Notes under the pieces: generated by a model
The model's database searches: none
Told to the model about the DNA's origin: nothing
What the model saw: the letters and a program-made list of their open reading frames with translations, nothing else
Assembly (NCBI RefSeq): GCF_947623445.1
Contig: NC_135241.1
Location: 126,501 to 190,500, forward strand
Direction: 5' to 3'
Length of the DNA: 64,000 bases
From: Clavelina lepadiformis
Taxonomy: Eukaryota > Chordata > Ascidiacea > Aplousobranchia > Clavelinidae
Shown here: piece by piece, positions 34,311-48,207 of the stretch
Numbering within the stretch: position 1 is the stretch's first letter
How the letters are laid out: each line of letters opens with the position of its first letter
Translations under genes and position numbers: made by a program

Positions 34311-37300
34311 GACCTTATCATAGCAGTTGGCACAAAACCATCTGTGAAATATGTTTGCAGTTTAACAAATATCAACCTTCAAGTTGGAATGCATTGTTCA
34401 CAACTAAGTACCACCTCAACGTAATATACGCTTGATCCACATACTATGAAGTTTGAGGATATAATAACTTTCCATAGACAGAGCTGTCAAATCAGAGACT
34501 AAAAGCATTTTCTATATCACTCAAATCAATAATATAATAGGCCGACTTTGGACAAGTTTTAAGGCCAACTTTTTTTGACTTGCCCCTCACTTTATACTTC
34601 ATAGGACCCTGACTGGTGACAAACCAGTGTTGCAATTTTGATATTCAGATTTGAGAGCCCCCTAGTAACATAACATCTGCGATCGATTCATGAACTCTTC
34701 ATTTTCTCATCAACATGGCTTGGTGAGATGATTTGCGAGCTAGTCAACTAAAAACAAAGTAGTCGGTGTTGGTCCCGATATAAATTAAGGACCGGCCACC
34801 ACTTTGTGTATCGACTCCACAGTCCTGTCGATACTCATGAGAATTTAGGGAGTGTTTATGGTTGATGTTTTTCAATAAATCACGAGAAGAATGCTCCGAC
34901 CAGGATGAGGAGACTCAAGATCACTTATTTAATGCGGAGAGGTGAAAGAGCGTTCTAGGATGATTATGACATCACAATCTCCCTGTCACCGGCCAACAGC
35001 TACAAGATGCCTGACTTCACAGGTTAAGTGGGCGTGAGGGAACATTTTTTATTGGAAAACGAATCTGTTTGGTCAAAATTGTTATTCAGTGGGCAATTCA
35101 TTGGCCTGTGTGTGACGTATCTAGTCTTTGCACATGACGCTTGTCACAACAGATTCGTAGCAACATTGTGGGGTTGCTTCACGCTCTATGGAAGACTTAA
35201 TTCAAATATGTTCATTGTTTGCTATTATGCGCCGGTCATTTGTCAGAGCCAAGTTGCTTGTTCATAACAGATATAAATTTGAGTGAATGCTGAGCAGCTG
35301 AATATGAGAATGGAGAGTGCCGCATTATCCTAACGAACATTATGTGCTGACTTGGTTGCAAAAATTTGTCAAGTTATTATCACAGAACAATCTGCTCTAT
35401 GTGGCCACCTTGGGACCAGACAAATCATTTTGCCAACGCAGTATCATAATAACCGCAATTGTTGTGGTGTGCATGACAAATTGCCGAAAATGTGATGGAA
35501 TGCTATTTTCACACACATACCCTACAGCGGAAAGTGTGACATCTGTACGCACTAGATATTGTAATAAAAGTGGGTATATTTTACCTTTGCCTGAAAGGTT
35601 TACCCACTTACACTACAAAGTCTGTTTCCTTGTGTATATCTTAACAGTGAACTTTGATAGACTTCAGCAGTAATGACTACTGTATAATCTGATTATATTT
35701 GAAGCTTCTTTGAACGAATACATCAAGATAGAACATTATAACAGCCACAGCACAGAGACATGTTGCGGCGTTGAACGTACGACTGAAAAAAGACTGAGTA
35801 AAACAAAATGCACGCACAAGGGAACAATCGATTACGTCACGCAGTGTTATGCTTCACTGATTCCATAGATGAGAATTCTATGTAGTAAACAATTTTATAT
35901 TACATTAAGTGATATATTTATCACAATATCACCGTGCATTCCAAACTATTTTATCTTCACACCAATTTATAACAAATAAACAAAAACTGATAGTTTGAAA
36001 TTTGAATGCCAGTTTGTGAGAAATAAATAAAAAACTGTGCCTTCAACGCAGATCATCAGCCAATATTGAGTTTTTTGCACACATGATTTCTCGTCGAAAG
36101 CTGCCGTAAAAACTGTAACGTACATTCAAACAAGTCCAGTGTGTAGGGTTCAATGCTAAGGAAGCAAATGAAAACGAAGCAAAATTTTTGTCACGTAAAA
36201 AATGGACATTAGGCCTGTACTGCATTATGAGTAGACCTATGACATTGACTTGAAAAGTGTCTACTGCATTGGAATGAATTACAATGTGAATAAAATGAAC
36301 ATTTCTACCGACACCCCAATTATGTTGACGAGTCAATGTATGGCCAATCTGCCGATAGGACTTTGTGGTACCGGTATATTTAATTAAATATTAGGTTAGC
36401 CTAATAGCCTATCACTTAGCTAAAGACTGCAGAGTTTGGTATTGGCTAATAGGCTCTACTGCTTTCCATGAGCTTCAGTGCCGCAGTTAATGAGCTATAT
36501 TTTGCACTTAATGACTTGGAACTTCTGTGCAGTGAATTTTGAACTGAATTAAAGGTTAATTAATTCAAACTGTGGACATTTCTGTGTAATCACGCACTTA
36601 CATTGAGTCTGAGCATTTTTGCAAAACGCACTTGTCATTTTTGGTTGTTTGCTGGCGCATGCGAGATCACGCTGGAAACGGTCACACTCTGCAGCCCAGT
36701 AGCATAACCCCGCATGCCCTTAGCTCTAACCCGGAACCACAACTTCATTAACTGTGCAGTGCAATTGAGCGTGATCTACGAGAACTGCAGGTAATAATGA
36801 CACCTTAACATAATCCGAAAAATCTACGACCAAGCTATAATTTCAGGGGTGCAAGTCCATTCCCAATTTCCCATGGTTCTTGCGTATTTTGATCAGATAA
36901 GAATTTGCAGTATTTGGCGGCAATTTCTTACATAGATATCAAATATTTATTATCTGGCAAGTGTGCTGCTCCTGGGTAGAAAGATTTCGAACCAATGAAA
37001 GTGGTATTCAAGTCTATACAGAGCTTGATAGTAGTGAAAATGTTCGTAAGACATTCGTAGCATTACATTCTAGTGCAAGAAGTTGTAAAAATGGTGAACG
37101 GTGATTTCCAAAAGTCGTCTTTAAAAAGTGAAAAATTCTTTGCGAAATCACTTGGAGAAAACTTCTTATTTTGGGGACTTTCCACTGCAAATGTTTTTCA
37201 CTTTGAAATATTTCGAAACAGCTTTTGCAGTGCAATGTAATTTATTAGCAACACATAAAACAACTTTATTTGGCAGTAAGTGCGGTCAGGGAACATACGT

Positions 37301-37523
37301 GATAGAAAATATTAAGTGCGTTCGGATTTATCGAGACAATTTGAAAGTTACACGCTGGAACAAGGGCAATATGACAAACCAACTGCATATTAAATGAACT
37401 CAAATTATATGAAATACTGACTCTAATAAAGGCATTAAAGTGCTAAAGAAAAAATGTAACAATAACCTTTAATATGTTTGGCTCGATCGGCAGCAAAAGC
37501 AAACACGAAGAAAAAAAATTCTC
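34311..37523. other. Intergenic between GINS1 and the HHIPL1-like gene
   Basis: No gene recognised in 3.2 kb. The GINS1 promoter should lie at the left end. A stretch at about 35925-36025 resembles 56530-56610 (shared TATCTTCAC...AATAAACA...ACTGAT blocks), so it is a dispersed repeat. The open frames at 35028-35267 and 35317-35673 have no domain that I know. Confidence 0.45.
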
Positions 37524-40691
<3,168 letters not shown>

Positions 40692-41036
40692 AGTGTTCCT
40701 AGGAAAATAGTAAACATAAAAATATAACATTTTTATAAAACAATTAGAAAAATATTATTGTCATATTATATGTTGCAGTTCAAGCATGCAGACGATAAAC
40801 ACAAGCGTCATACTGAGATTACAAATTCAAAAGAATACAGCATATATTCTTTCTAGAACCAGAATGTTACTGCTTGCAGCTCGTTAGTCATCACTCATCA
40901 CATGTTACTCCTTTTTATGACAATTATTTGCGGATGAAAGCCATCTCATACATCAACATATTATAAAGTTCTAGTATTTGAAAAATTACGTGCTCATAAA
41001 CAGAAGGCTCTTTCTGGGAAGAGCATGCAACGATCT

Positions 41037-43199
41037 TCATTTAATTCCATATTTTTTCGCCAGTTTTGGCAACGTCACTTTTGACCCGAGTAAATCTGCG
41101 CTATTTATCGGGGAAATCCCATCATCAGATGTCTTCACGTCACTCAGATCGGACGTTCTAATATCGGCGAGCTCCGATGTCCGAATATCGCTGATGTCTG
41201 AGATATGAAAAGAGCTCTCTGAACTCTTCTTAAATTTGCGGTTGACACGTTCTAACGAAGACGAATGAGAAATGGTCGGGGGATGAGGTCGATGTGTCCC
41301 GGGGGAAGATCGCAGAGATCGGATCACGGGAGAGTCCGATGAAGGGGCAGGCACGGGAAGTTTTGCTGGAAGAGTCGTGACAATTGATGCAGAATCGTCT
41401 GAGGTCATTGGTTGCGCTTTCACTACTTCATCGCGAAGTGAAGAAGAGATCTTGGTTGTGTCTGGATCATGCGTCCTATCCTCCTCTGCCTCTTTTTCCT
41501 TTTCTGGCTCCTCTGGGATCGAATCACGAGGAGTAAATCCAAAAGAAGTACTTGGAGAAACTTCGGATGTGGTCGGATGAAGAGAGGCATCAACCACCAA
41601 GCGTTGAGGTGATTGGCTCATTTCTCTTGACATGTCATAGGGGGTGGGCTGCCTGGATGAATCAAGGGTCGTTGTTGTCATCCCTGAAGGAGTTCTCTCA
41701 TACGACCAGGAACGCTCGTCATCGAAATCATCCGAGTATTTGTATCCATCGATGGAGATACTCGAGTCTTCGGAAATCTCATCAGGTTCAGCCGTTGGAA
41801 CTCGGATCTCGATGCTCTGTCTGCTCGTCGCTCGAGGAGAGCCAACATCCGGAACAGGGGACAGATCATCCACAGTTTTCAAATTCATTTCAGAAAAGTT
41901 GAGTTCAACTGATCCATGGTCACTTTCATCACTGCTTTCCATGCTTCCCATGCTAATATCCGATGCACTTGAAAGCCTTTCCGACATCAACTCAACTTGC
42001 ACAGATTTAGTCGCCTGTTGTTTCTTTTCAGAAGTTTTTTGTTTCTTTTGTGTCGGCTTTTTAACTTTTTTGCGACGATCCTTCCCAGCCTGCTTGTTCT
42101 GTGCAACTCGCAGCAAGTGGGATTTTGTGAGACCATACTTCAGCGGAAATTTCTTTTTGTCAAAATTTTTATCTTTGCTTTCGGAAGAAGTTTTCTTTGT
42201 TAGTGTCATGTTAAACTGTGAAGCAACTGGCATTGTATTGGTTGAAGCTTGTGCCTTCACCCCACTCCGCTGAAGTGGTTTTACCTCGTCAACTTGAGAG
42301 ACAAAGTGTTCTGAAGTATTTAAAGATGACGGGTTTAACCCAAGCTCTAAAACTTCTTTCATTAAAGCTTGAAGAACTGGGAATTGGTTGAGATAATTCA
42401 TGTCGGTTTGAGTGGATTCAGACTTCTGCTGATAGGAAAATATCGCGGAAGTAAAATCTTCTGCTCTCATCTCCTTTAGGATTTTCTCTCGTTTTTTATG
42501 AAAGTTTGTTTCAGAACAACTCTGCTCCTCTTCTTTACATTTTGCCTGAGCTACTTTTGATTCAGACCTGGTTAATCTTTCACTGGGATCTTTCTTCGCT
42601 TCGTAATACAACGCAGGTGGGCAAAGAACGTTATCTTCGTTTGCAAGTTTATTGACATCATACTTTGGGATTTCAAGTGTTGGCCTCAATGAAGTTTTCT
42701 CCTCTTTAACTACGGGCAAATGAGCCAGCATGGAATGTCCCAGACTGGTTAATTTGTACGCAACGTCGATAGAGCCCACACTACTTTGCATGAAATTGAT
42801 TATGTTAAGTGTAGTGATGGATCCATGACACGAAGTCTTATGAACCCCATTGCTTTGTAGATCGCCGATAATTTTCCGGATGGTTTCTTTCAAACTTTCA
42901 CTGCACGTGCCAATTATGAAGTTCTTTTTATGTTCATTCAGCTTTTCGTCCATTACAACCACGTTTAATGGAGTCACCAACAACTGCTCATAGAGTTTAG
43001 TTGGACTCATTTTAAACAAACACGACTTTCCTTTTTGGAATCTGTACACGTTCTCTTTTTGATGCTTCGACGGCTCAAAGTGAATTACTATCGTTGGAAA
43101 GTCAAGAAACGAAATTGCAACAAAGGGAATATCACATTTTACTCGTGGGAACAGATTCAACACATCAACCGCAACTTCTAAACAAAAAACGGAATCCAT
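41037..43199 (-). CDS. MAP10: Microtubule-associated protein 10 (MAP10), intronless
   Basis: One uninterrupted frame of 720 aa from the Met at 43199 (MDSVFCLEVAVDVLNLFPR). The frame extends 34 codons upstream, but this Met lines up with the family start. Matches vertebrate MAP10 (MTR120), also intronless: FLDFPTIVIHFEP, FQKGKSCLFKM, YEQLLVTPLNVVVMD, a GSIDVAYKLTSLGHSMLAHL block ending the N-terminal domain, the short CPPALYYEAK motif, LNQFPVLQALMKEVL, a basic GLTKSHLLRVAQNK region and acidic YKYSDDFDD. Vertebrate MAP10 stabilises microtubules at the spindle midzone and midbody. The middle and end (residues ~250-720) are Ser/Lys-rich and probably disordered, with a final cluster of SDISDIRTSELADIRTSD-type repeats near 41130-41200. 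There is no TM segment or known enzyme domain. Confidence 0.88.
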   Translation of the reverse strand: MDSVFCLEVAVDVLNLFPRVKCDIPFVAISFLDFPTIVIHFEPSKHQKENVYRFQKGKSCLFKMSPTKLYEQLLVTPLNVVVMDEKLNEHKKNFIIGTCSESLKETIRKIIGDLQSNGVHKTSCHGSITTLNIINFMQSSVGSIDVAYKLTSLGHSMLAHLPVVKEEKTSLRPTLEIPKYDVNKLANEDNVLCPPALYYEAKKDPSERLTRSESKVAQAKCKEEEQSCSETNFHKKREKILKEMRAEDFTSAIFSYQQKSESTQTDMNYLNQFPVLQALMKEVLELGLNPSSLNTSEHFVSQVDEVKPLQRSGVKAQASTNTMPVASQFNMTLTKKTSSESKDKNFDKKKFPLKYGLTKSHLLRVAQNKQAGKDRRKKVKKPTQKKQKTSEKKQQATKSVQVELMSERLSSASDISMGSMESSDESDHGSVELNFSEMNLKTVDDLSPVPDVGSPRATSRQSIEIRVPTAEPDEISEDSSISIDGYKYSDDFDDERSWSYERTPSGMTTTTLDSSRQPTPYDMSREMSQSPQRLVVDASLHPTTSEVSPSTSFGFTPRDSIPEEPEKEKEAEEDRTHDPDTTKISSSLRDEVVKAQPMTSDDSASIVTTLPAKLPVPAPSSDSPVIRSLRSSPGTHRPHPPTISHSSSLERVNRKFKKSSESSFHISDISDIRTSELADIRTSDLSDVKTSDDGISPINSADLLGSKVTLPKLAKKYGIK

Positions 43200-43810
43200 T
43201 CTATACAAGCAACATTTATTGCAACGGTTAGCTTTTAAACTTGCGACATAAAACGCCTCTAGCCACTCTAGTGCTGTCGGTTGCGTTAGATAAAGGATCA
43301 AAATTTCAACGAAAATTCGTCACTTTGTGCAATGAAGCAGAACATAAAAACATTATCTACGCTTGAGTGATCACAAAGAAATCGTATTTCATCGAGTCAT
43401 TTCAAAAGTTTGCTTTTATAATTAATAATACTTGAAGAAAAAGATGACTTCCAGGAAAGTTGGTCGCAGTTATTTCTCTGAAAAATTAAATAACAATTTA
43501 AATAAAAGTCGCTAAAAAGGAAAAATTAAAAAAGAATTGTCAAAATTATAGGATTTAATTTTGAATATTTCTATTCAATACAGTATTATGAGGAGCAGTA
43601 TCTTAAACAATCGGTAGTATTATAGCACAGAGCTTCATAAATTGCGATCACAATATTTTCAAAGGGTCGAAACGTTTTTGTGGTGATCGCGCAGACTTTA
43701 AATCAGGTGTGGAACCAATTTGCTTTACTTCTTGAAACGGTTTAATTCTCACAGAAGTGTGCTCATTATAGATTACTTCCCAATTTTTCACTGTTTAGCT
43801 CAGATTATAC

Positions 43811-43899
43811 AAGAAGAAGAATAAAAGCAATAAAGAGAAAAGGAGAGAGGAAGAGAAGGAGAGAGAGAGAGAAGGAAAGAGAGAGAGAAGGAAAGAGCA
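43811..43899 (+). repeat. GA-rich simple repeat
   Basis: About 90 bp of almost pure purine (AAGAAGAA, GAGAGAGAGA, GGAAAGAGAG) on the plus strand, upstream of MAP10. Confidence 0.9.
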
Positions 43900-43992
43900 A
43901 GTAAACTAGCCAGACTCCTTTTTTTCAACACTGTGTTATCTTCTAGCTAAGAAATGTGCCATTTAAAACATTCGGAAATGATTTTTGTAGAT

Positions 43993-44521
43993 CAGTGGTT
44001 CCCAACCGCGGCTCTTAGAGCCGCATGCGGCTCCAAGCTACCTTTCTTGCGGCTCTCAATGACCCCTGAAAATCCCACAAAAAAATAAAAAATCTATTTG
44101 TAATAATTAGGGCGATTATTTTTTGACTTGTCAAAAAAAGTATAAAATTGGTCAAATTTTATAGCGTTAGGTCAAAATTGTTTACAAATGTTTCATTTTA
44201 CATCTTACAGCACCACCTTGTAGTCTACTTTATACTGTTGTGAATGGTCCATTGTCTAATTATTGTGAATCATAAACCGCCTCCTGAATCCTAAACCACA
44301 ATTTCGCCTCGCTTTGACAAAGTTGTTAAAGCTCAAAGCCAATGCCAAGTTGGACATTAAATTGATTTGTGTTATTTTTCTTGTTAGTGTTGCTATTCGT
44401 TGGTACATGATTTCATGCTTTAAAATTTTCGTTAAAATTACTTGAGTGTTTTCATGCGGCTCCATACGTACTATGAAGTTTGAAATTCGGCCCCAACACC
44501 AAAAAAGGTTGGGAACCACTG
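43993..44521. mobile_element. hAT-type MITE with TTGTAGAT target duplication
   Basis: 529 bp. Ends CAGTGGTTCCCAACCGCGG and, in reverse complement, CAGTGGTTCCCAACCTTTTT. Perfect 8-bp duplication TTGTAGAT at 43985-43992 and 44522-44529. Interior includes GAGCCGCATGCGGCTC, a palindrome. No transposase frame. Confidence 0.95.
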
Positions 44522-44663
44522 TTGTAGATGATGAGTTTGATGATTGATGTTTGATGTGAAATGTTAAAAATAGCTTTGCTGGGCTTTACTATGACGCGCG
44601 TGTTGAAGTATTTTTAAGTGGTAGCGGTGTAGTACAACTTCAACCGACAAATAATTGAAATGT

Positions 44664-47600
44664 TCATGATTGCTTGTTAGCATTCCTCTGCTGACCTAAT
44701 GGCAAGCAGTTCCGGTCATCCGGTGCCAGTTCAAATCCGGCTGGACACGAGCACCTGATCGACTTCCCAAAGTATTCGGTGCAAATCTGGGCGCAACCTC
44801 CATTGTTCTGCAAGAAAATGCTGATCGTGACGTCAACAAGTCATGAAAGTGCAAACACAAAGAGCTGACCTTTGAGCAGGTTTTATGCTCTTCTAGCTTG
44901 GTCCTCACTGGCCCAACTACCACTTCCTGGTACGACTCAAATTCTTCGTCCAGTACGTCACTGCCTTCGTCATCGCAACCCTGCGCCGAAGAATATTCAT
45001 TTCGTTACGTCAATATTTAGTTACAAATTAAATGATGACGTAACCTTTGCTTCGCAGTTCCCCCCTGGATCGCATAGACGGACTTTGCAGATGACGTAAA
45101 TTTCCTGCTGGATGTCACCCCCCCCACTGGAAGGCGGGGAAAGTGAAGAGGAGGGTGTCGGGATCCTCGTATGACGCAAGCACCGATTGAAGATCAACCG
45201 CGCATCTATGACGTCAATAATAACCTGTTGTGAGCTATTATTCGTTATGAGACGCCAACATAAGTGACGTAGGCACTCACTGGTTTATGATAACCTCGAT
45301 GTAGGCGTCCAGGTTGACTGGATATGTGTTGGACAGGACACAGATTGGAACCTTAAAGTGAGGTCATTTCAAAGATTGCCACGTCAATATAAAACAAACA
45401 CTTACCAGCAGCATCAAGTGGCTGGATTCTGAATAAATATCAACGTAGATGCTTCGGGGAACAGCCAGGGTTGGGGCATTCCCCGAGTACGTGGTGGTGA
45501 TTGGTTCGTTGAAGTCGGGGTCACGGAACAAGGATATATGGACCACGTGATCATCTTCGCCCAACTCATCGCGAACATCAAACTTCCTGGAGATGAAATT
45601 AAACCGTTCTCTGTATCTGGTCATTCTAAGGCAGGGGCGGGCAACATACGGCCCGCGGGCCGGACCCGGCCCGCAGACAGTTTCCGGTCTTACATGATAA
45701 TGTGCCCGCAGGCCACATTATTCTGCTATTGAAATACATTATTCGTTAATAAATTCATTAAATACTGTTTTTGGTCTTTATGCTTAAAACTTAAAGTTTA
45801 CATTAAATACGATGTATTCCTTGCATAGGTGGATAAATACACGATTAATGTATCGATTCAGGAATCCGGCCCCCCAAGTACTTCATTTTCTCATATCAGG
45901 CCCGCCGACCGAAGAAGTTGCCCGCCCCTGTTCTAAGGCAATGACAGGAAAAAGCAATTTTGCTCGCCCGGTTAAATCCTGGTGCCCTGTGTTTGTGACG
46001 TCATCCAACAAGTAAGTGCAACTGAATTCGTACTCGATGTCATCTCCTACGTCATCATCTGTAAATATGTCGTCACGAACCGTGCGAATCTCGTAAAAGT
46101 AAGTGACGTGGGTTTCGTTTTGCTGAAAAATTTCATATTATGACGTAGGTGTTGTTGCTTTACAGAAGCCTTTACGTGACAGAAACTGATTTGCACGTCA
46201 TAAATAATCACTTCAACGATGGCACCGCATTGGTCCAGGTTTCCTTCGATCGTGTAAAGAACATCCTCTAAACCCGGAAGTGAATAGAAGTGAGGTTCAC
46301 ATTCTTCTGGGGATTCCTGCAGTGTCGACCTGTTCGCTTTCCTGTCCCCGATCAAGAATTCCTCCAAGAAATCGAACCCGAAGTTTATGAGCGCACATCG
46401 CGATATTCTGGAACCAAACCATGACATGATTGTCCAATCCATCTGCCTTTATGACGTCATATAAGCACCTGAGGTTTATCTGGTTGGGGAGGCATTCAAT
46501 CCTAGGGTCGAGCACCTCGTCGGGGTGCGCTACCTCTTCAGCGCCGTAAGTGGCAGGTTGACAAACTGGATCAGTAACTGTAAACACAAGAGGGCACAAA
46601 AGAGTTGAACAGTTCACGTGTAAACGAAAAATCAGAAATTAAGAATCCATAAACCCAACCTGGCCGCAGATTTACGCCACACAAATCTGACCTGGCTTCA
46701 GATTAGAGGCAGTCATCGACGATCTTGCAAACGGACGAGCCAGCTCCGATTTTGACGTCACCATACTTCCAAGCCTCGTCGACCAACAATCGTCACAATC
46801 GAGTTGTTCCGATTCGAATTGGTATTTTTGCAGACTACCGGCCACGCTGAGCAAGTTGGTGCAGGTGCAAGTCCTAACGTGTTCAACAATATACCGAGGT
46901 CAACTCAATTAACAGGACTCTACCGGAAAGAAACACGATCACGCGTACGGGCATATGATGTCATGCTGTAGTGCGTCTATGACGTCATCAGCATATAGTA
47001 TAGTGTCATCAGTTGAGTCACGAAGCGCAGACGGATAATCGGCGTCAGATTCCACTTTGTTGAGGAAGTCACGTGGGACGACCGTGGGGCAGGCGCCGTC
47101 GTCAGATGCCAGTTCGCTGTGATTCGATGGAAAGAGGGGACCTTGGCAACATTTTGGTCACTCACATTCACTTGTATTGTGAGCATATAATGATGCAATT
47201 ATTGCATCATAGAAGGAATGGCACCAACCTGTGTAATCTTTTCCAGTGATCATCTTAGAGTACGCGATGATGCAGGATTTCGCCTCATTAAGAACCGGAG
47301 ACTGCGCTGAGATGACGTCATTGATCTGTTGCAGCCAGCACTGCACCGAGTCGAGGCCTAAACTCGGTCTGGTGGAGAAAAAAGTTAACATGTGTCGCAA
47401 TAGTTGAAGCATTATGACGTAAGCACTCACGAGCAAGCTTCCGATGCCTCGCTGTACCAGGATGAATGTTTGATGACGAAATCTACTGGTCCCTCCCAGT
47501 TGATGTTGCGCTGAGAGCTGCCAGAGAAGCAGCCGGGGAAGAACGACTGAACATCCGGGGTATTTGGTGGTTCGACCGCCCTCTTGTGTCTGCCATGATA

Positions 47601-48207
47601 GGGCGAGTGACAGCCTGCTCCAAAGTACAACGAAGTTGAACTTAAATCAAGCGGTAATAACATGAGATCATTGAATTTAACAGACATCGTATTATTAATT
47701 TATAGTAATGCCCATCGTCGAAAGATGGAAAAGTAATAAATGGAGAAAGCATTGATCAATATCCGATGGTCTGTGAATAAGACACCGGTTGATTCATTTC
47801 CTTTCATTGAATTTATAACTAGTTTAGCTCGTCTCTGCTTTTCACTGAGATAGCAGCGTTGAATTGTCGCTTTTTCATCATTTAACCAACTCGCTTTTGA
47901 CAACATTCAAGATCGTTGCTAACTCCCCTTATATATGCCCGGGCGTGACGTCATCTAATTTGCCACTCCTGCTGCTTCCTGATCGCCTGTCTATGACTTT
48001 ATAACTACAAGCTTTCTTATTAATTCATTATCATCCGACCACAAATCACGACTCGAACTGACAGCTGCACCTACCTGGATGACTCAGCAAGAAGTTGTGT
48101 AATTTAAACTCATTTCAACCCACAAACCTACCCTCGATCGCACTCAGGCGAAAAGTAGCGGCAAGGAACAGAGCAAGGATCGCGTTGGATCGCGCAGAAG
48201 AATTCAT
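44664..48207 (-). CDS. Secreted ZP-domain protein with C-terminal EGF-like module; apparent frameshift
   Basis: Thirteen exons: 48132-48207, 47431-47614, 47229-47368, 46949-47141, 46692-46873, 46469-46577, 46212-46407, 46010-46122, 45406-45625, 45281-45351, 45045-45205, 44870-44980, 44664-44807; about 632 aa. Signal peptide (ILALFLAATF), then ~230 residues with paired Cys that I do not recognise, with a basic HGRHKR site early. The ZP module starts near IECLPNQINLRISRC (ZP-N, with DQCGAIVE and THVTYFYEIRTV, EYEFSCTY) and continues as ZP-C (SIYVDIYSESSHLMLLVPIC, CAVDLQSVLASYEDPDTLLF, EIYVICKVRLC). Last comes an EGF-like domain (NNGGCAQICTEYFGKSIRCS). No membrane anchor is seen after it. ZP modules polymerise into extracellular coats; egg coat, tunic or gut matrix are all possible. 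Exon 45045-45205 has eight G (45118-45125) where seven keep the frame. A hAT MITE sits in the 45626-46009 intron. Confidence 0.85.
45632..45930. mobile_element. hAT-type MITE at a splice acceptor of the ZP gene
   Basis: 299 bp. Ends CAGGGGCGGGCAAC and, in reverse complement, CAGGGGCGGGCAAC, identical over 14 bp. Perfect 8-bp target duplication TTCTAAGG at 45624-45631 and 45931-45938. On the gene strand this duplication reads CCTTAGAA and contains the intron's AG acceptor. GC-rich ends (GGCCCGCGGGCC palindrome). Confidence 0.96.

Larger units (their letters stand above)
43200..44663. other. Intergenic between MAP10 and the ZP gene
   Basis: Upstream side of MAP10 and 3' flank of the ZP gene. 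It holds a GA-rich simple repeat and a hAT MITE, listed separately. No coding sequence recognised. Confidence 0.5.

Noticed and set aside
35317-35673. 118-codon plus-strand frame between GINS1 and the HHIPL1-like gene
   Set aside because: No domain and no splice context; could be an unknown gene, but nothing supports it.
43200-43301. Upstream Met at 43301 as the MAP10 start
   Set aside because: The 34 extra residues have no counterpart in the family; MDSVFCLEVAVD aligns with the usual N-terminus.
46672-46800. Alternative frame reading VDEAWKYGDVKIGAGSSVCK in a ZP exon
   Set aside because: It looks protein-like but ends in a stop and does not join in phase; the chosen frame links both neighbouring exons exactly.
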